A stretch of 42,933 nucleotides of DNA, from positions 1 through 42,933 of the forward strand of contig JACOWY010000005.1 of the NCBI GenBank assembly GCA_016176555.1, written 5' to 3'. This stretch comes from Candidatus Chisholmbacteria bacterium. GTDB lineage: Bacteria; Patescibacteriota; Microgenomatia; UBA1400; JACOWY01. The number at the start of each line of letters is the position of its first letter. The stretch's first letter is position 1. Below are positions 38,855 through 42,933 of the stretch, piece by piece. Under the pieces are notes generated by a model, which had not been told where the DNA came from, made no database searches, and was given only the letters and a program-made list of their open reading frames with translations. The position numbers were made by a program, and so were the translations under genes.

Positions 38855-38942
38855 CCCTTCACTCTAGCAAGAATATTGCTTTCAGACAATTTCGCAGCCC
38901 CCACGCGCCAGGCACGTGATCTGCCCGAACAAAAAGGACGGG

Positions 38943-38971
38943 TTGACACTCGTTAGCACTCATGATATCTT
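38943..38971 (+). promoter_or_regulatory. Heat-shock operon promoter
   Basis: TTGACA (38943-38948) and TATCTT (38966-38971) are 17 bases apart. Transcription should start near 38978, giving a leader of about 160 bases before hrcA. The promoter overlaps the CIRCE element. Confidence 0.7.
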
Positions 38972-38979
38972 ACTGCTAA
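38953..38979. promoter_or_regulatory. CIRCE operator (HrcA-binding site)
   Basis: TTAGCACTC, nine bases, then TACTGCTAA; the consensus is TTAGCACTC-N9-GAGTGCTAA, so only two positions in the right arm differ. It covers the -10 region of the promoter before hrcA, implying autorepression and heat induction. Confidence 0.85.
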
Positions 38980-39003
38980 CACCCGCTTTAGGCGGGAAGC
39001 ACG

Positions 39004-39130
39004 AAATTCCAATATCTAAATCCCTGCCTACCGGCAGGCAGGCTAAACGAATCCAAATATTCAAAAAGTTTTGAAATTAAATATTTGAATTTTAATATTG
39101 TTTGAGATTTAGTACTTGGAATTTAGAATT
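39004..39130. repeat. AT-rich repeat and palindrome in the hrcA leader
   Basis: AAATTCCAATATCTAAATCC and GAGATTTAGTACTTGGAATTT-type repeats flank a near-perfect palindrome at 39023-39042, which matches the second murJ hairpin at 19 of 20 bases. It lies between the CIRCE promoter and the hrcA start. Confidence 0.7.
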
Positions 39131-39140
39131 TTTTATCTGT

Positions 39141-39863
39141 ATGGATCTCACTGACCGTCAAATTCAAATCATCAAATGTATTGTCGAAGAATACTCGGAA
39201 ACCGCCGAACCAGTTGGCTCTGATACTCTCGACAAAAAATACTCTCTCGGCATCTCTCCGGCTACCATCCGCAACGAAATGGCCGAGCTCACGAGCATGG
39301 GTTACTTGGCCCAACCTCACACCTCAGCCGGTCGCATCCCCACCCCCGTAGCCATCCGCTTTTATGTCGATCAGCTTCTCAAAGAGCGTGAGCTTTCAGT
39401 TGCCGAAGAAGTCGCCGTCAAAGAGCGAGTCTGGGATTGCCGCCAAGAGCTCAATCGGCTCTTGACCGAAGCGACTAGGGTCCTCTCCGAGCGCACCGGT
39501 CTCCTTTCCCTCGCTACTACCGACGACGAGCGCCTCTACCACGCCGGATACGCTCGCATCCTGAGTCTCCCCGAATTTTTCGACATCGACGTTACCCGTC
39601 AAGTCCTAAGTTTAGTTGAAGAAATTAGAGAGCTATCCGCTCTCTTCAACCGTGCCCAAGGCAATGAACCCGTTCACATTTTAATTGGCGACGACTTGGG
39701 CCTTGAGCTCTATCGACCCATTAGCCTTGTTTTTGCCGATTTCAAGGTGGGCAACCGCTTTGGCCGCATTGCCGTCATCGGCCCCTCGAGGCTTGATTAC
39801 TCTCATACCATTCCTATGCTGCGCTATGTCTCAAACCTCATTAGTGAAATCGGCCAAGCCTAA
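39141..39863 (+). CDS. hrcA: Heat-inducible transcription repressor HrcA
   Basis: HrcA binds CIRCE and represses chaperone genes. The N-terminal winged helix is typical: LTDRQIQIIKCIVEEYSETAEPVGS, SPATIRNEMAELTSMGYLAQPHTSAGRIPT. The C-terminal domain ends with IAVIGPSRLDYSHTIPMLRYV, also typical. At 240 residues it is about 100 shorter than common HrcA, the loss falling in the central dimerisation region. The start ATG 39141 is chosen from MDLTDRQ. It heads the hrcA-grpE-dnaK operon and a CIRCE lies upstream. Confidence 0.92.
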   Translation: MDLTDRQIQIIKCIVEEYSETAEPVGSDTLDKKYSLGISPATIRNEMAELTSMGYLAQPHTSAGRIPTPVAIRFYVDQLLKERELSVAEEVAVKERVWDCRQELNRLLTEATRVLSERTGLLSLATTDDERLYHAGYARILSLPEFFDIDVTRQVLSLVEEIRELSALFNRAQGNEPVHILIGDDLGLELYRPISLVFADFKVGNRFGRIAVIGPSRLDYSHTIPMLRYVSNLISEIGQA

Positions 39864-39868
39864 AATCT

Positions 39869-40327
39869 ATGCCAGCCAAAAAAACTGTCCCTCCATCCAA
39901 ACCTGACGCCAAAACCGAAACCACCATGGACCAGCTAGAAGCTAAATGGAAACGGGCGCTCGCTGATTATCAAAATCTGGAAAAACGCACCGCCAAGGAA
40001 AAACATGAATTCGTCCAATTCGCTACCGCCAGCCTTGTCAGTAAACTTTTGGGCGTCCTCGACGATCTCGACAGAGCCCAAACTCATAGCCAAGATCCCG
40101 GCCTCAAACTTATCCACAACCAACTCCAAACCATTCTCAAAGAAGAGGGTCTTGAAGAAATCGAAGCCCAAGACCTTACGTTTAACCCCGAAACCATGGA
40201 AGCCATCGATCGCGTCAAAGGGAAGCCAAACCAAGTTATACAAGTCCTCAGCAAAGGTTATACACTGAATAGTAAGGTAGTTAAGCCGGCCAAAGTTAAT
40301 GTTGGCAGTGACAATCAATCAAGTTAA
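39869..40327 (+). CDS. grpE: Nucleotide exchange factor GrpE
   Basis: GrpE releases ADP from DnaK. The protein of 152 residues has a coiled-coil N-terminal half (WKRALADYQNLEKRTAKEK), the central helices with LGVLDDLDRAQTH, and the C-terminal beta-domain with GLEEIEAQDLTFNPETMEAI and VLSKGYTLNSKVVKPAKVNV, the usual GrpE end. It follows hrcA by 5 bases and is shorter than typical GrpE (about 190) by loss of the acidic N-terminal tail. Confidence 0.92.
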   Translation: MPAKKTVPPSKPDAKTETTMDQLEAKWKRALADYQNLEKRTAKEKHEFVQFATASLVSKLLGVLDDLDRAQTHSQDPGLKLIHNQLQTILKEEGLEEIEAQDLTFNPETMEAIDRVKGKPNQVIQVLSKGYTLNSKVVKPAKVNVGSDNQSS

Positions 40328-40371
40328 GTAGACAAAGACTATTTACTGTTAATAGGCCTAAATAAAGAATG

Positions 40372-40469
40372 AAAGGAGGGCAACACTGAAACACAGAAAC
40401 TACTGAAACACTGAAAACTCAGTGGACTCAGGTAATTTCAGCTTTCTCAGTGTTGCAAAAATTATATCT
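40372..40469 (+). promoter_or_regulatory. dnaK leader: Shine-Dalgarno separated from the start codon by a hairpin
   Basis: AAAGGAGG (40372-40379) is followed by the arm GCAACACTGA (40380-40389). The complementary arm TCAGTGTTGC (40447-40456) ends 13 bases before the dnaK ATG at 40470. A smaller CACTG/CAGTG hairpin lies inside. Folding would loop out the intervening sequence and bring the ribosome binding site near the start. No other Shine-Dalgarno sequence lies close to the ATG. Confidence 0.55.
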
Positions 40470-42405
40470 ATGTCTAAAATTATCGGCATTGATCTCGGTA
40501 CCACCAATTCCGCCGTCGCCGTCATGGAAGGCGGCAAGCCTAAAGTTATTCCCACCGCCGAAGGCAGAAACCTGATTCCCTCAGTCGTCGAACCCCTCAA
40601 AAATCTCGTCGGCGACGTCGCCAAACGCCAATTGATCTTAAATCCCAAAAATACTATTTATAGCGTCAAGCGGTTGATGGGAAGACGTGCCAATGACAAA
40701 CTGGTCGAAGCCACCAAAAGGCATGTTGGCTACGACATCGTTGAGGGCAAAAACGGCGCGGCCGCCGTCAAAGCCGAAAACAAAGTCTTCACCCCCGAGG
40801 AAATCTCCGCCAAAATCCTCGCCAAAGCCAAAGCCGACGCCGAAGCCTACCTCGGTGAAAAAGTCCAAAAAGCCGTCATCACCGTGCCCGCTTACTTTGA
40901 CGACGCCCAGCGCCAAGCTACCAAACAAGCCGGAGAAATCGCCGGGCTAACTGTCGAGCGCATCATCAACGAACCCACCGCTGCTTCCTTGGCCTATGGC
41001 CTAGATAAAAAATCCAACGAAACCATCGCCGTCTACGATCTTGGCGGCGGCACTTTTGACATTTCTATTCTCGAAATCGGCGACGGTGTTTTTGAAGTCA
41101 AAGCCACCAACGGCGACACTTTCTTAGGTGGCGACGACTTTGATCAAGCCCTTATTGAGTTTATTGTCTCCGAATTTAAAAAGGACCATGGCGTCGACCT
41201 GTCTTCGGACAAACAAGCCATGCAACGCATCCGCGACGCCGCTGAAAAAGCCAAAATCGAACTCTCCTCCAGCCAGGAAAGCGAAATTAATCAGCCCTTC
41301 ATCACCCAAGGCAAAGACGGTAACCCTCTTCACTTGACGATGAAATTGACCCGGGCCAAACTCGAAGAACTCACCGACGGGTTAGTGGAAAGAACCATGG
41401 GCCCAGTCAAAGCCTGCCTTAAAGACGCCAAGCTCGAAGCCAAAGACATCGATGAGATCGTCCTCGTTGGTGGCCAAACCCGCATGCCCAAAATCCAAAA
41501 AATCGTCAAAGACTTCTTTGGCAAAGAGCCGCACAAAGGCGTTAATCCCGACGAAGTCGTCGCCGTCGGCGCCGCCATTCAAGGGGGAGTGCTGGCTGGC
41601 GACGTCAAAGACGTCCTGCTTTTGGACGTCACCCCGCTCACCTTGGGGCTCGAAACGTTAGGCGGCGTCAGAACTCCGCTGATCGAGCGCAACACCACCA
41701 TCCCCACCAGCAAGTCCCAAATCTTTTCGACGGCGAGCGACAATCAACCCCAAGTCGAAATCCACGTCCTTCAAGGCGAGCGCGCCATGGCCGCCGACAA
41801 TAAAACTCTCGGCCGCTTCATCCTCGATGGCATCCCCCCTGCGCCTCGTGGCCTGCCCCAAATCGAAGTCACCTTCGACATCGACGCCAATGGCATCTTA
41901 AACGTCAAGGCTGTAGACAAAGGCACCGGCAAGGAACAAAAAATTACCATCAAAAATGCCACTAACCTCACCGAGGAGGAAATCGAGAAAATGCGCTCAG
42001 AAGCCGAAAAGCACGAAGAGGAGGACAAAAAGAAGAAAGAACTCGCCGACGCCCGTAACCAAGCCTCCACAGCTGCCTTTGAAATCGACAAACAGCTCAA
42101 AGAACACGGCGATAAATTAGATGCTGCCGAAAAAGCCAAAATTGAGGAGAACGTCACCAAACTCAAAGAGCTGGCTGAAAAAGAGGAAGCTTCAGCCGAT
42201 GAACTCAAGAAGGCTACCGAAGAAACACTCACCAGCGCTCAAAAAATCGGCGAAATCATGTATAAAGAGCAGCAAGCTGGAGCCGCCGCAAGCGGCGAAG
42301 GTCCCAAGCCCGCCGAAGGAAAAAACGACGAGGCAGGCAAAGAAGATAAAGACAAAAAAGACGCCTCTTCCGATAAAGGCGCAGCCGAAGAAGGAGAGGT
42401 AGTCG

Positions 42406-42422
<17 letters not shown>
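40470..42422 (+). CDS. dnaK: Chaperone protein DnaK (Hsp70)
   Basis: DnaK is an ATP-driven chaperone. The start is set at [22 protein letters not shown]; a GTG at 40422 in the same frame would add 16 unlikely residues. The ATPase domain carries [35 protein letters not shown] and [13 protein letters not shown]. The substrate domain begins [14 protein letters not shown] and [23 protein letters not shown] marks its core. The lid is followed by an acidic, Lys-rich tail (about 600-650). Length 650. Operon partners: hrcA and grpE upstream, dnaJ downstream. Confidence 0.97.

Positions 42423-42933
<511 letters not shown>

Overview
The window looks like chromosomal DNA from a Candidate Phyla Radiation (Patescibacteria) bacterium, most plausibly of the Microgenomates group. 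This is inferred from gene content: PilN/PilO pilus genes, GT-C membrane glycosyltransferases, paired FemX-like proteins, LCP, short HrcA and MetG, a TrpR/YerC-type regulator, and surface proteins ending in LPxAG-like tails. TGA is used as a stop, so the UGA-glycine code of Gracilibacteria/SR1 does not apply. The + strand is richer in C than G almost throughout, whichever strand the genes are on. A few poorly conserved genes (about 0.96-1.9 kb, 4.3-5.1 kb, 15.7-15.9 kb, 16.2-16.6 kb) lack this skew and look recently acquired.

Layout. 1-6.6 kb: cell-envelope genes on the minus strand (partial GT-C glycosyltransferase, secreted M23 peptidase, family 2 glycosyltransferase) with skew-free hypothetical genes between them. 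6.6-10.4 kb (minus): TatD nuclease, methionyl-tRNA synthetase, SAM hydroxide adenosyltransferase and a YerC-type regulator; a methionine-rich leader peptide with attenuator-like pairing precedes the SAM gene. 10.5-15.7 kb: small membrane proteins, a frameshifted rmuC, a GNAT acetyltransferase and a UvrD-like helicase-nuclease (+). 15.7-16.1 kb: displaced copies of the helicase gene tail around a 50-residue ORF. 16.2-21.2 kb (minus): membrane protein, two FemX-like transferases, a 3D-domain protein and a disrupted pcrA/uvrD. 21.5-26 kb (+): triosephosphate isomerase, LCP protein, large two-part glycosyltransferase. 26-32.8 kb (minus): pilN, pilO and surface or secreted proteins. 32.9-37.1 kb: rpsT (minus), divergent murJ and lepA (+). 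37.1-38.9 kb: displaced lepA tails and a GH39-like protein (minus). 38.9 kb to the end: a CIRCE-controlled hrcA-grpE-dnaK-(DUF6941-like)-dnaJ operon (+).

Four things stand out. (1) The 28-codon methionine-rich leader peptide has a downstream hairpin that is both terminator-like and blocks the Shine-Dalgarno sequence, and a competing copy of the stem sequence lies inside the peptide gene. It precedes genes for releasing methionine from SAM and for charging tRNA-Met. (2) At three gene 3' ends (GT2, uvrD-like, lepA) the coding tail is repeated downstream of the intact gene. In uvrD and lepA every displaced tail carries a TTTACCC..ACGGG hairpin element, and removing it in silico restores the end of the reading frame. 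(3) Short palindromes and AT-rich repeats sit in frame inside conserved genes (murJ, tatD, lepA, pilO, femX, glycosyltransferases). (4) Several transcription units appear leaderless, with a -10 box 6-7 bases before the start codon.
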